Of a stretch of DNA of 64,000 bases, positions 23,380-34,867 are shown piece by piece. The DNA is taken from contig JAKZZE010000017.1 of assembly GCA_024220505.1 (NCBI GenBank), forward strand, positions 992,001 to 1,056,000. Direction: 5' to 3'. Source of the DNA: Rhizopus arrhizus. Lineage: Eukaryota; Mucoromycota; Mucoromycetes; Mucorales; Rhizopodaceae. The notes below the pieces were generated by a model that saw only the letters and a program-made list of their open reading frames with translations, did no database searches and was not told where the DNA came from. Positions within the stretch are counted from its first letter, which is position 1. Every line of letters begins with the position of its first letter. A program made the translations under genes and the position numbers.

Positions 23380-25131
23380 TTGCTGTAGCTAACAGATTAG
23401 TAAGCTGTCCTGAGAATTTGTAGAGTGATCTCCTGTGAGTGTTCCAAGTCGAGCGTTGAAGTTGCCACAGAGAATCGTTTGGTTGGTATGTGCAGTTATG
23501 GTTGGCAGAGTGTCCAGTATGAGCCTGACTGTCAGATTATTCAGATGAAGTGGAAGATATAGGCAATGTACCAATGCATTTGCGATAATTTGTATTGACT
23601 TTATGGTGTTTCTTGCTGCGTAAGATGATGGGCATGGTAGTTGCAGTTAGGGTTAATTAAAAGATAAATGCCCTGATGACCTTTCGCGGCTAACGGCTGT
23701 GTTTCGATACCATATGCGTGAAACTGTTAGTAATGTGTAGGATACTTAAGTAGGCTTAAGAGCCATTCCTTAGTTACAAGTAGAACAGAAGAGGATTGAA
23801 CTAGTTCAAGGATCGGACTGAGGGCTTGGCGGTCCAAGCCAGTGAGGTTGAAAAGAGAAACCTTGATAGTGCTTACAAGGAAGGATTATCTTCCATATGG
23901 AATACCATGAGGTGTGATTGGGAGTCGTTATGGCATTCCACGATGCTCATGTTTTCATCTTTAAAGAAAATAGATTCAGGCTCTGTGTGGTTAACGTGTC
24001 GGTTGGCAGAAAGGGTCTCATTTAGGATACGTTTGCTAATTCATCCTTTGGTATAGAAGTAGCGTGTAACGGCAAATTTAAATGAAGCACGGATGAATTT
24101 TAGTGCATGTTTCATGCGGTTACAATGATGCAGAAAGGCAAGATTGGTGCGTTCTTCCTCAGTAGAGTCGGCATATTTAGGATCGCGTAGAATTTTGGGA
24201 TCGCATGGATCAAAGTTGTCTTTTAAGGTAACCTTAAATTTCCTCAATTGAGATTGAAGTTTGTCTGCATAATCGTTGTATACCAAAAGAGTTATAACGT
24301 TACGATGCAAATAATTTATATCTAGGATGCGATTGTTGTTGATTTCCAGTTTACGTAATCCAATAGGAACTCGCATCTTGGTAAGGAGGTAAAGACATTG
24401 GAAAACTTGACTTTTCGAGAGTGGTTACAAGAGTTTCGCGACAGCTTATTGACGTTGCTGACATAGTTGTTGTTATTCTTGTAGCAAGTCCTCTTCAAGT
24501 CGACGAACTTGGTTGGGGTTGCGCCAAGGCGTAGAGGCAGTGATGAGCTTGGGGAAGTCGCTTGAAGATTGGTCGTTCAACACTAAATTAGATGTAGATT
24601 GACTGAGGGATGAACGCTCCTTGTTTCATTGATTCTTCAATTGGATAGTGATGGTATGTAGCTAATCAACTTCAGGTCTGGCAGCATCAAGTTCGTTTGT
24701 GAGGCGTTGTATCATACTTGGTAGTGTTTTAACGTCGTCCAAAGGGTGAGACGGAGTTTTCTGAGAGGGCCTAGAGATTTCGATGTTCTCCTCAACGGAG
24801 AACATTTGCAAAGAAGCAGAGAGGAATAGCTGGAAAATTGACTTTATGGTTGCAGCTCTGTAGCTTACTCCACTGTCGGTACATCGAAATGTTGGTTGTG
24901 GGGAGGGATCAATCTTAGTACTGTCATTGCGGCAGAAAACACCCCAGTTTCGAACATTTGGGGTAAACCAATGCTTTGCGGCAGAATTCGAATTTGGAGA
25001 TTAATCCCGCTATTTTCTTCTGCAGAGAGAATATTTATTAGAGCTGTGATGTTGATTGGATTAATTGAGTCAGGTGGCATTATAAGAGCAGTTTTGTTTC
25101 CAAGTGCGTGTAACATGTAAATTTGCGACAT
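23380..25131 (-). mobile_element. Decayed LINE-like (non-LTR) retrotransposon, 5' half, copy B
   Basis: Read on the minus strand from 25131: the 5' peptide shared with copy A; a middle part rich in stops; an ORF1-type segment at 24376-24041 (RVPIGLRKLEINNNRILDIN, then FDPCDPKILRDPKYADSTEE); and remains of an APE-type endonuclease (GIETQPLAAKGHQGIYLLIN near 23720, VHCLYLPLHL and TILCGNFNARLGTLTGDH at 23574-23440). GNFNAR corresponds to the catalytic GDFNA box with Asp changed to Asn. Several frame changes and stops show it is dead. The reverse transcriptase is absent; sequence stops resembling the element near 23380. The endonuclease call is firm; the ORF1 label rests on memory of Mucoromycota elements. 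Confidence 0.75.
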
Positions 25132-26592
25132 TTTTTATTTATTTATACGATAGTCTTTTTTTCGAATGCGTGATATTTGGTTTTTAGAAAATGCGGCACC
25201 ATTTTTCCAAAACGTGTAATAATTTAATTTTTTTGTGCGACGTCACCTTGGCAAAAGGTGTACTTGTGTTCTACTTGTATTCGATAGAATGTACCATGAG
25301 ACTATTTATACCTTATAAAAAACATTTGTAACAACCTCCCCTCTTTATAGTAAGCTTAGCTTTCTATAGTATTCATATACGTGTTGATGTGCTCTTTGTC
25401 ATAAATAAAAGTAAAAAACGCGAAGTCAAGAAAAATAAAGATTAGCTACGATTAATGAATATGTGTTTTTATTTTGAAAAAAAAAAAGCATCATTCAAAA
25501 CATCAAGTAAGCGAAGCATGTATGCAAATTGAAATTATCTATTAAAAATCTTTCAGAAGGATATATGTGATACAATAAAAGTATATTTGCCTGTCATTTT
25601 GAAATACAAGATGAAATACATCTTGTATAAAAAAACAAAACAGATCAAAACAAAATCTACGCTGCTGACCTTACGCCATAAGCGATGATGATAATAAAAG
25701 GAAAGGGGTAGTTACCCTAAAGTTGAAACAATAAAAAGTAATGCTACACGATCATGTTAATTAAATCAGGTCCATCCCCCTCCCTGAACTTTGGCTGAAC
25801 ACAAGAAAAATAAATCTATTGGCGCAACAGTAACATTTTACACAATATGCGGGGAAATATGATGTTCAAATGTACAAGCTTCTGAAACGTACTTAAAATC
25901 TGTATTTTGTAAATAAAGATTTAGATTTCTTGTTTAAACGCTGCAAATAAAGACGCATAATACCAATCCTGCCCCTTCTGAATCAAATTTTTGATCTTTT
26001 GATTTATTGCTCACCATATTTAAAGAGTAATCATCCTAAATTTCAAGAATGAGGTAACATTTTACATTAAGGGAGTAGTGAACGAGTAATCTTGGTCAAA
26101 GGGAGTAAACGGAGCCCTTTCTATAATCAGTAATCTATACAAGTGTTGGAGATTTGAATGCTTTAAAATAAAGTTTAAGTTTGTATTCTACTTTATTTCT
26201 TTAAAAAAGATCATGTATACTTCAACAGTTATTGAGATATACATGCTCCTAAAAGGTATTAATTTTATCTGTGTTTTATCTTCTAGAAAAACCTAGGATA
26301 GAACGTGTACTTCAGAACGGAAATGTCTATTTATGGGTTATTGTGACCGACTTTTTTATATTTTTCTTTACTTGATAAGAGAGCTTGTTCATGTCGTTTT
26401 TTGGAAATCCGCGATTATCATTCTAAAAGAGAGTTTCCCATTCAAAATGCAGTTCTATTTTCGGCTCAACTCTCTTCGTAACCAAATGTGTGTATCTAAA
26501 GATATAAAGTAGACTACCAATCAATCAATTACTCTTTTCTTTACTTTTTTATTTTTTTCAAAAAAAAAAAAAAAAATACTCATATTTAGATC
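25132..26592. other. Intergenic upstream of the C2H2 factor gene
   Basis: No supported ORF in about 1.46 kb. Right next to the C2H2 ATG lies a 17-base A run (26560-26576), and TATA-like sequence (GATATAAAG) sits near 26500. The region presumably includes the promoter. Confidence 0.4.
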
Positions 26593-27693
26593 ATGGTTGA
26601 TTATTTTCAATACATCTCACCTTGTAACAAGTTGAAAGAAGCCCCTACTAATTCCTATACTTTTAATGACATCTGGTCATCCAACAACCAAACAACAAGC
26701 TATCTGTCACCTTCACTTCCTTATCACTATTTGGAAAGGCAATCGCCATGCTCTTATTCAAGCAATGAATGCTCTTCAGAGTTACTCGAATTCCTGTATG
26801 GTAGCAATAATGACAGCCTATCGTGTGCTTCTACTGTAAGAACACCTGAGGTAGAACAGCAGCAGCCTTCATATATTCAATCTTATTATCAATCTTTGGA
26901 CCCCTTCATTTTCACACCACAACCTCATCAGCCTGATAATAGACTTGAAACAATGCAGTATCATAAAAATATAGCACCAACTTTCTATACAGAAGTCAGC
27001 AACTATGTACCAACCAATCGTTCATGTATGACAGCATCTCTCATGTACAGTGCGTACCCTGTTTCTAGACTCGAGCATCAGCCAGCGATGACACAACAGC
27101 AAATAGACGACGATAAAAGTAATACATATTTTGGTACGCCACAAACAGCATTGATACCCCCAATTACGCAATCCGTTCTAAATCATCATCATGACTCTGA
27201 AGTTAAAGATGACCATCATTTCTACTTAAAAGATACTCAATCAATTGAACATGATGAAAAAATCAAAAAAGTCCCTGACAATAACATCTTTAATTTCTCA
27301 GTTCAAAGCAGCAAACCAGAGTTATCCTCAGAGAGTTTCCCATGCAAGTTCCCAAATTGCAAAAAGGTATTTCCGAGGCCTTACAACTTAAAGTCCCATA
27401 TGAGGATGCACTCGTTAGATCGTCCTTATGAATGTCAATATAAGCCCTGTACTTGGAAATTTGCTCGACTTCACGATTTAAAGCGTCATGAACTTCAGCA
27501 TACTGGATTGAAACCACATACTTGTAAATATTGCTTTCGAAAATTCGCAAGAAGTGATGCCCTAAAACGACATTGGAAGGTGGACACGATTTGTTCTCAA
27601 GCATTCAAGAATGATCCTTCAGATTGTAAATTACCTACTCGAGGTAGAAAGAAGGGATCTGGAAAGAAAAAGAAAAACAACGAAACGATATAA
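26593..27693 (+). CDS. C2H2 zinc-finger transcription factor, three fingers
   Basis: A single exon of 366 aa. Residues 1-250 are low-complexity, rich in Ser, Tyr, Asn and Gln, a typical activation region. From about residue 252 there are three C2H2 fingers: [40 protein letters not shown] and [18 protein letters not shown], followed by a basic tail ([11 protein letters not shown]). The third finger is followed by an extra Cys, as in the Crz1-like group where finger 3 is irregular. Spacing and the RPYNL/ARxHDLKRH/ARSDALxRH helices resemble fungal Crz1- or Msn2-like stress regulators, but I saw no clear calcineurin-docking PxIxIT motif, so no symbol is given. Start: the only ATG before the conserved region, 16 bp after an A tract. 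Confidence 0.9.
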   Translation: MVDYFQYISPCNKLKEAPTNSYTFNDIWSSNNQTTSYLSPSLPYHYLERQSPCSYSSNECSSELLEFLYGSNNDSLSCASTVRTPEVEQQQPSYIQSYYQSLDPFIFTPQPHQPDNRLETMQYHKNIAPTFYTEVSNYVPTNRSCMTASLMYSAYPVSRLEHQPAMTQQQIDDDKSNTYFGTPQTALIPPITQSVLNHHHDSEVKDDHHFYLKDTQSIEHDEKIKKVPDNNIFNFSVQSSKPELSSESFPCKFPNCKKVFPRPYNLKSHMRMHSLDRPYECQYKPCTWKFARLHDLKRHELQHTGLKPHTCKYCFRKFARSDALKRHWKVDTICSQAFKNDPSDCKLPTRGRKKGSGKKKKNNETI

Positions 27694-29349
27694 ACATCAA
27701 CAAGCATCTTGCTTATTCATTTGTACTCTTTATACCCCACATCCTTATTCATCTATCTTGTAATCTTCTTTTACTACTTTATACATAAATTATTTATTCC
27801 TTACCACACATTCTCAGTTATCGCTTTTTTTTTTTTTTTTTTTTTTTTCACATTCAGGAACACGATGATCTTCTTTGTGTAATATTTATTATTTTAGTGT
27901 AAATATAAGGGAATCTTGTACTAGAAGGAAAAAACAGATGGAATGTTTTCAATGATCAACAAAAATTGTTTTGATTTATAATCATTAACAAGCATAATTT
28001 GAGAAAAATACAACAACACTTGAGATGACTTGGGTCCGATAACAAAACAAGTGTACATGTTTACTGTTCATAAACATCTTTTTCTATTTGCACAAATTAA
28101 AAAGTACTTTAATAATAAATGGTATTAATACACAGTATATTGATCTAATATAAGCATAATTCAATGTGTATCATTACAAGTTATTAATTTTTACTAGTCA
28201 CTGTTCCTTACACGATGATGGTTCTCATCATTCCCTCCATTTTCTCTGCCTATCATTTTCCTTTTTTGTGATTGAACAAGGCTACTCAGGCCATTAGTAT
28301 CACAAATGTAACATCATATTTATGTGTGTACTGCGGATGAAATGAAAATATGATGAAAGAATAGACTAAAATGATTCCCAAAAATAAGCATAGAACATGC
28401 AAGTTCATTTGTCAAGTATAAAAAAAAAAAAAGAGATCGAAGGATGAAACTAAATTAAAATGTTCCAAATAGGTTGGCCACATGATTGTGCTGCGCAATC
28501 CAACTTGCTTTTTGATGATGGTAATGTGTGTGTGAAAGAAAAGAGAGGAAAAAAAGTAAAAAAAAAATGAAGAAAAGCACAGTAAGAATCTTTACTATCA
28601 TCTTGACTCCATCATCAATTTGACCTTTTTTTTTTTGAAATGCTGGTTAAGATTCAGAATTCATTGCTTTTTTGAAATCAGTTTTATCCAAAAAAGGAAA
28701 TTTATTTGCTTACCTTTTTGAAAACAAATTGGTCATTTCATTGAAACACTTTTGGAAGAATTTCTTAGGGTATTCGATTAGATTGAGCCTGCGGTTTTTT
28801 CACAAAGACGTCCGTGGAAGGATTTTTGATGAACAAAGAAAAGAAGCGATAACTTTCATTGGGGAAAAGTCTTTATAGCAAAGATGGTAAAAGAGTACAA
28901 TTTACTATGCGTAATATGATTAGAAACCTCTAAATGGATGGGTGATTTATTGTCTTTGTTTCTTATTGCTACTGCTATTATTTTTGCTGTATAAACTTTC
29001 AGGAGTTGATATAAAATCATCGTTAGTAAGAGGACGGGTAAAACGAGTTGTATATCCAAGTTGTGTAATCATCTTCTTCGGCTTGTTCTTTGGGGCTGGA
29101 AAAATGAGAATTGTACGTCTTTTGGTTATTGTTAGTGTCAAATTGATGGAATAAAATATAAATTTGGGTGTAAAAATAATGATGCTACTATACGAAAGAG
29201 AAAAATAAGCAAGAAACTAGGTTAACTTATAAAGTGAATATTTATGAAACCAATTTGGTACAAATTTACGACAGCATTTTGTCAAGCTTCTACGAGAAAG
29301 AAATATCTCCGGCTTATAGAAGAAAACACAAGGAGAAAAGAAGAAGAAT
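27694..29349. other. Intergenic, no gene recognised
   Basis: Contains the 3' region of the C2H2 gene with a T-run of more than 20 bases near 27827-27849. Frames at 28672-28878 and 28942-29154 show no family resemblance. No RNA gene seen. Confidence 0.4.
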
Positions 29350-29480
29350 TACCATTACTATGCTGAAAACGACAGTCGTGCTCCACATAATAACAGGGCG
29401 CTCTTTTCAGCCAAGTATCCTGAGGTGATAATGAGTGATGATGATTTAGGTAGCGAAATACTTGACTTCACCAAGAAAAA
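29350..29480 (+). pseudogene. Second, diverged copy of the broken gene at 21935-23027 (N-terminal part)
   Basis: The frame HYYAENDSRAPHNNRALFSA then KYPEVIMSDDDLGSEILDFT aligns with HYAESGRRSSNNNEMLFSTK and YPVVTISDDEGSDCDILDLT of the first copy. The DNA is also clearly related (shared blocks such as TATGCTGAAA, AATAATAAC and AAGTATCC). No start codon lies in frame and the frame ends at an A-run, so this copy is a fragment too. Between 29520 and 29600 another readable stretch (MSSLRARKSLDSLKDKIGTS) may belong to the same gene. Confidence 0.6.
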
Positions 29481-30209
29481 AAAAAAAACAACTCGGTTGT
29501 TCTAGTTAAACACTTCATCATTACCATGAGTAGTCTCAGAGCTCGAAAGAGCCTCGACTCTTTAAAAGACAAAATTGGAACATCAATTTTTTTTTGAAAA
29601 TGGGACAACTAATAAGATTGGGACTTGTAATTGAATATTTAGACAGTATGTGGGGGACCGTAGCGTTTGGATACATGGTTAGAATTTTCAAACAAACAGA
29701 TTCATCGTACTTTACATTAACTTCATATTCCTCTTACCATTCTCAAATCTCAACATCGACGTTATATTACTCTTGTCTCTGTCATACAATTCTCCATCTG
29801 GAAATCATATTGGCAATACATTTTTCATGAGTTTCCTTTCCTTCAAGAACGAATACCCCAATGAGTAAAGTATTTTAATGTTTTGAGATATTTGGATAAT
29901 GGCTTCTGCACTATTTGCTTGGCAACAGTATTCGCATTTTACTTCCCTATTTTCTTCTACCCAGGTCTTGTTTTGGTTTCGCTTTTCCCTTGGTGTTTTT
30001 TTTTAGTCCACTTTGTAACAATGAATGATAAATTGAAATAAAAACCTTTATTTTTCATAATTCATACCCTTTTATTTACTAGTTATTTTTTTTTATTTGA
30101 TATACTTGTTGCATTGATTACGAAGCACATCTGCACTTTTGTATCGAAATAGGTTTAACTCAATGCCTTTGGAATAGCGCGCCAACCAATCCATTCGCTT
30201 AAACCCCTT
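29481..30209. other. Possible further remains of the same pseudogene; otherwise empty
   Basis: Short readable segments occur in alternating frames, for example around 29526-29596 and 29736-29866, with stops between them. They may be eroded exons of the gene represented at 29350-29480, but they could not be aligned with the first copy. No other feature seen. Confidence 0.25.
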
Positions 30210-30824
30210 TTACTTCCTAGTTTCCACATAATTCTCTACAGATGTCATACTGCGTTCGTATGGAGTGATTGATTCTACCGTAAAGTCAATGTTTTCAATA
30301 CTTGTAGGGTTTGTTGTTGCTGTTGAGATACTGGTAGAGATAGATGAGGAGGCTTCACCAATGGTATCATTGTATTTCCTTTTTAACGCGTAATTTTGAT
30401 TCTGCAAATCCTTAATGGCTTTGGCCACTTGTTCGGGAGATGACTTTTTGCCAATGAGTTCCAATATTTTTCTATACTCTTGATCTTGAGTTTCCAGTAA
30501 TTGTGTTAAAGTATCAGATATATGTTGATACTTCAACTGACTTTGGTGTCTTTGTAACGCCAAAGAGTGTAAGTACTGAATGATTGGATCATTTTGTCTG
30601 TGAATACTTGAATACTTTTCTCTCAAAAGTTTTCTACGTGCAGTTTCAGAGCAAACAGGATTGTCTTGAGTTCCTCCGTGAGGGGTAAAGGTTGCATTGG
30701 AGTCCACATTATTATTGTTGTTATAGTCACTATTAGAAACTGACAAAGCAACTCCACGGTGCGCGGCTTCGAAAGTTCTAGGGAAAAGGGAAAAATTATT
30801 TTTTATTAAAGGAAAATAATGCAT
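30210..30824 (-). CDS. Coiled-coil protein, start uncertain
   Basis: A frame of up to 204 aa with a long helical centre: ETARRKLLREKYSSIHRQND, then LKYQHISDTLTQLLETQDQEY and PEQVAKAIKDLQNQNYALKR, consistent with a coiled coil, followed by a Ser/Thr-rich tail. A good acceptor (TTTTCCCTTTTCCCTAG) ends at 30780, just before FEAAHRGVALSVS, so the true protein probably starts in an upstream exon and the first ~14 residues printed by this frame (MHYFPLIKNNFSLF) are likely intronic. A candidate ATG in the upstream exon is at about 30862 (MSSNVV), but the donor could not be fixed. No family recognised. Confidence 0.55.
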   Translation of the reverse strand: MHYFPLIKNNFSLFPRTFEAAHRGVALSVSNSDYNNNNNVDSNATFTPHGGTQDNPVCSETARRKLLREKYSSIHRQNDPIIQYLHSLALQRHQSQLKYQHISDTLTQLLETQDQEYRKILELIGKKSSPEQVAKAIKDLQNQNYALKRKYNDTIGEASSSISTSISTATTNPTSIENIDFTVESITPYERSMTSVENYVETRK

Positions 30825-31477
30825 GACTCAGAGAGCTAGCACCACATTGGAAGACATCCAATTATTTTTGACTTGTGGTCAATTATTTTTGAGTAAACAC
30901 CAATTTCCATAAGACTGACTGTAAAAAAAGGGGAGTCAAGGACAAAGCAATGTTACATAGAAATACAGCCAATCACTATCCACAAAGACCTTTTTTAGAG
31001 AGTCATGACACGAATTGCAATGTACACAATGCACAAAGTTCAGCCTCACTCTGGCAAACTCTCGAGTAACAAAGATGTTAGTGTCACTGAATTTGAAGAT
31101 TCAGAGGCAAAGACTATTGCTAGAGAAAGATGTCAGACTCGCCTGTGGATACAATCAATTGAAACGAATAGTGTCATTTTTGAAATACAGGCCTCCATTT
31201 CGCCAGTCGTCTCTTTTCCATAAAGTCATGAATTTTTTCTAAATTCCGACCAGCAATCAAACAAAGAAAATCCTTCTTAATTTCTGATGAATACAAGTAG
31301 TGTAACAGTGAATGAAAAAAGAGAGATCAAGTGAATACTCTTGATCGAACACGAATCATAGCATTTGTATTTAGAAAACATGAAGCTTGGATACAGCAAA
31401 AGATTCAAAAGAGCAATAATTAATTGGTTATCATCGTTATTTGCTGTACGATATATACATTTATTTATTATGGTTCT
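30825..31477. other. Intergenic between coiled-coil gene and NOL10
   Basis: May hold the first exon and promoter of the coiled-coil gene. Overlapping plus-strand frames at 31005-31242 (72-75 codons, one reading LVSLNLKIQRQRLLLEKD) have no recognisable domain. Confidence 0.35.
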
Positions 31478-33621
31478 TTATCTTCTATTTTTGTTCTTTT
31501 TGGATGATTTGGGTGTAAATGACATTTCCATACCACCCAAAGCAGTACGGGATATCTTGTGTCCTTCGTGTTGACCGCGACGTCCTTCAGATTTCAATCT
31601 TGCTCCAAATGATTTTCGACCCTCGTTTCTATTCATCATCTTTCCACCTTCTGAACCCATGCGGAATTCAACCTTCTTTTTCTGTACTTTTCCTGATCGT
31701 ATTGATGAGTTGTTATTTTGCTTTTTATCTCGCACCATCAATCCACGCTCTTTACGAATCTTGGATACAATATCATCTTCACTATCAGATCCACCCTCTT
31801 TTACAGAATCATTCTCATCCGATTCCATACCGTCTACTTCCTTTTCTTCTTCTATTGTGTTGATTTCTATTTCATCTTCTTCTTCATCATCTGAATTAAC
31901 CTGTTTCTTTTTCTATTCATGTATATTAATAACCTTTCGATCAAGAGAATTATTGACTTACAGCAATGGGGTGTAACAATTGATATTCTTTAGATTGTTC
32001 ATCCACTTGGAAGTCAGGATCAGCAAACATGTCAGCGAAACGATTATCTTCAAGTAGAGTGCTCTTGCCATGTTTCTTGTGACTTTCCTCAGACATGAGT
32101 TGCTTAGCCAAGGCTTTATTAACAGAAGGTAATTGCTTGACGGCACGAATACGTGATTCGCGTTCCTTTTCAATCTTTTCCTTGACTACACGTTCACGAT
32201 AATCATCATAAGCAAATGGATTGGAGATGAGTCTAGCCTTTTCATAAAGTCGAAGGTCAACAAAGAAACCGTGCATGTAAGCCTTGAGAACGTTGGTGCC
32301 CATAAGGTGTTCCAATCCAAGTGCCTTGAGTTCTTTACGGGTAACAAATTTATATTCATCATAAATGTCACGATTAGGATTCTCTTCCATTTCTTCCGTG
32401 AGGTTTTCCAAGAAGGAAGCCCATTTAGGAGCAGGGCCCAGTTGAGGAACAAAATAGGCTCCCATTTGAATGCCTTCATTGGCTGTGAATATCAAGCCGC
32501 TGTCTTCAACAACCGCCACATCATTGATGTCTGTTTCAGGTTCAATAGAGGTAAAATGCTTTCCACTGTGTCGGTCCCAGACCTTGACAATCTTACAATC
32601 AGACACAATCACTTTATCTCCTGATGTTTCAGAGCCGCTTGCGCCGCCCTTGTGAAAGTGTATGTTCTTGATAGGGAAGCCATATTGATGATCTTTAACG
32701 ATAGTTGGCATAGAAGAACGTAAATCGTAAAGTAAGGTATGTCCTGTGGTGGTGCCTACAGCCATGGTTAATCCATCCTGACGGAATTTGAGTGCAGATA
32801 CTTCCAAAGGTGAGCTATCATCTCTTCCATATGCCTCGGGGACCTCAAGGTTTGAAAGAAGACCCACACGAGATTTCGATCGTGGGTCCCATAATTCGAC
32901 TGTTCCCTTTGCTGTACCAAAACCAAAGAGTTGATGAGCAGGATTGATCTCTACACAATTGATACCTTCCTCAGCATCAGTCTGAATGGAATTTAAAAAT
33001 CGTCCCTGATCCAAATTCAATCTGTATACATCGGCTCCTGAAGCACTGACTAAGAGGTCGCAAGAAGGAAAATGATAGGCGAGATCACGACCAAACTTGG
33101 GGATTCTAGTACGGTAGTGAATGCCACCTTGTGCATGAAGCTCAACCGATCGATCATTTTGTAAAAGAGCTTGTTTTGTCCAATCGTCAGAAAGGATCTA
33201 ATAAAGATTTAGTTTTTTTGTATAAAAGAGAAATATATATTATATATGTACCTCAAAGTTGATGGTTTCAGAATCAGTATGTCGTTCAAATTTCATAGAC
33301 ATGTCAGCATATTCAAATACTCTCATTTGTGGTTTATATGTTCCTGTAGCTACTACATATTTTCCGTCTCTGGTTGTTTTTATACGATTGGAAGCTTCTG
33401 GAAATTCAAAGTCTTGAATAAGTTCAACTCTTGTACGATAATCTATTTAGTTTTGATTAACCATTTGAATAATGTGCTTTCCTCAAAAGAAATTTACCGA
33501 AATCTTTTTTTAATGCCTTTTTCTTTTGACGAGCAAGCCAATCAGGAATAGATCTTGAGCCAAGACCACCCGAGACTGTATATACTTTAACGTTATTTGC
33601 AGTTGTAACTGGTAAAACCAT
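31478..33621 (-). CDS. ENP2: Nucleolar protein NOL10 / ENP2, ribosome biogenesis factor
   Basis: Four exons (33498-33621, 33252-33442, 31962-33197, 31478-31912) in phase give 661 aa. The start MVLPVTTANNVKVYTVSGG and IPDWLARQKKKALKKDF are the family signature. WD40 repeats follow (GTVELWDPRSKSRVGLL, TGHTLLYDLRSSMP, IVKVWDRHSGKHF), then the NUC153-like region ending RFADMFADPDFQVDEQSKEY, an acidic tract (SDDEEEDEIE) and a basic C-terminus. ENP2 is an essential nucleolar protein of the 90S pre-ribosome needed for 18S rRNA maturation. The last intron uses GTAAGT at 31961 and is confirmed because the unspliced frame ends after only three more codons. Divergent from the peroxiredoxin gene across 463 bp. 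Confidence 0.96.
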
Positions 33622-34084
33622 TTTATTTGATTTTATAAAGAAATAAGAAGCTGCAAAGTTGTGTGAAATTATACAACGCCACAAGCCTACTCTAAACGAA
33701 AATCTGTCACAAACACCTCTTTTTTTTTTTCAGTAACTCAATATGCTCGGTGTTTAAAATGTCCGAATAGACATTTACTTTATTTAGTGGTGGATGTAGA
33801 ATAAAAAATAGGATAATATACACAGACTTTATTCTCTTTATTTTTAACGACTAATTCTTTTATAACATCAAAAATATCTAAAGAATTCACTAATTGAATC
33901 AGCATAAAGGAGCATTACATTTATAAATGTGACCAAGGTTGATCCAAATTCGATCTTTGAAAGTAAATAAAGCGTGTTTTTTTTTTTTTGTTTGTTTACA
34001 AAATTTTGCAGTCACTTGCTTATATTTTTTTTCACTGATCAGTTAATCTTTTTTTTTTTTTTTTTTCTTTTCTAAAATAACAAG
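33622..34084. promoter_or_regulatory. Shared upstream region of ENP2 and the peroxiredoxin-like gene
   Basis: Two genes are transcribed away from each other out of this 463-bp segment. It contains T-runs at 33718-33730 and 34049-34066. No transcription-factor box is assigned. Confidence 0.5.
34049..34066 (+). promoter_or_regulatory. Sense-strand T tract (18) before the peroxiredoxin-like ATG
   Basis: Eighteen consecutive T end 18 bp before the ATG. Poly(dA:dT) tracts are known to exclude nucleosomes in fungal promoters; here the tract may instead lie in the 5' UTR. Confidence 0.4.
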
Positions 34085-34867
34085 ATGGTTGTTCTTTTAA
34101 AAGAATCATTTGATAAAGAACAATCAATAAATAAAAAAAGAAGAATAATAGAACAATTTGATGATAGCAGCAATATTTTGATTAATCCAGTTCAACAGTA
34201 TTTTGGTGATTGCATGGTTGCACCAGACTTTAATTGCGCATGTATCGTAAATAAAGAAATTCAACGAATTCAATTATCAAATCTATTTCAAAAATATAAA
34301 GCAATTGCCTTGTTTTTTTATAAAGGCGATTTGTAAGTTATAAAATAAAATATAAAAAAAAAGAATAAAATTTAATATGTTTATAGTACAGAAAGTGCAT
34401 GCAAAGATTTAATGTTGATAAAGTAAATTGAATGTTCTGAGAATAATGATCTTTAATCTATAATCTGTATAGTAATCATATCCAATCATTTCAATCACTT
34501 TATACAATACCACTAGCCATGTCAACCGATACAGAAATATCACACTTGGAATTCATAAATTCCACATTAGGCTTCACACCTTCATTTCCTTTGGGTAAAT
34601 AAAAGAGAGGATGAATAAGATTTAATGATAAATATGATAGTATGTGATCAAACACACTCTGTTTCTAGACATTTCAACATAATTCAATCAAACAATTATA
34701 CAAATAGAGCAGTATTTATTATTGATAAAACAAGAAAAATTAGATTTTCATTTGTTATTGAAGATGATAGAATATCTCATTCGATGAATACTATTTGTTC
34801 CATTGTAAGACTATTTTATTCATTCTTATTTTATATATTCACTTTTAAATAGTTGCAAACATTTTAA
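34085..34867 (+). CDS. Divergent peroxiredoxin (AhpC/TSA family), possibly non-canonical active site
   Basis: Five exons (34085-34332, 34387-34422, 34473-34594, 34641-34804, 34853-34867) give 194 aa, the usual length of 2-Cys peroxiredoxins. The thioredoxin fold is readable: VAPDFNCACIV (the APDF motif), LSNLFQKYKAIALFFYKGDF, AMSTDTEISHLEFINSTLGF (the VSxDSxxSHxxWxN region), PLVCDQTHSVSRHFNI and NRAVFIIDKTRKIRF. The expected peroxidatic box DFTFVCPTE is replaced by DFTESACKDL, with one Cys shifted and the Pro/Thr lost; this segment is built from a 36-nt exon, so splicing matters. The resolving VCP near the C-terminus is absent. It could act as a 1-Cys or structural/signalling relative. Family firm, activity uncertain. 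Confidence 0.82.

Noticed and set aside
26560..26576. A17 before the C2H2 gene as another member of the T-tract pattern
   Set aside because: It is an A tract on the sense strand, so it does not fit the orientation rule.
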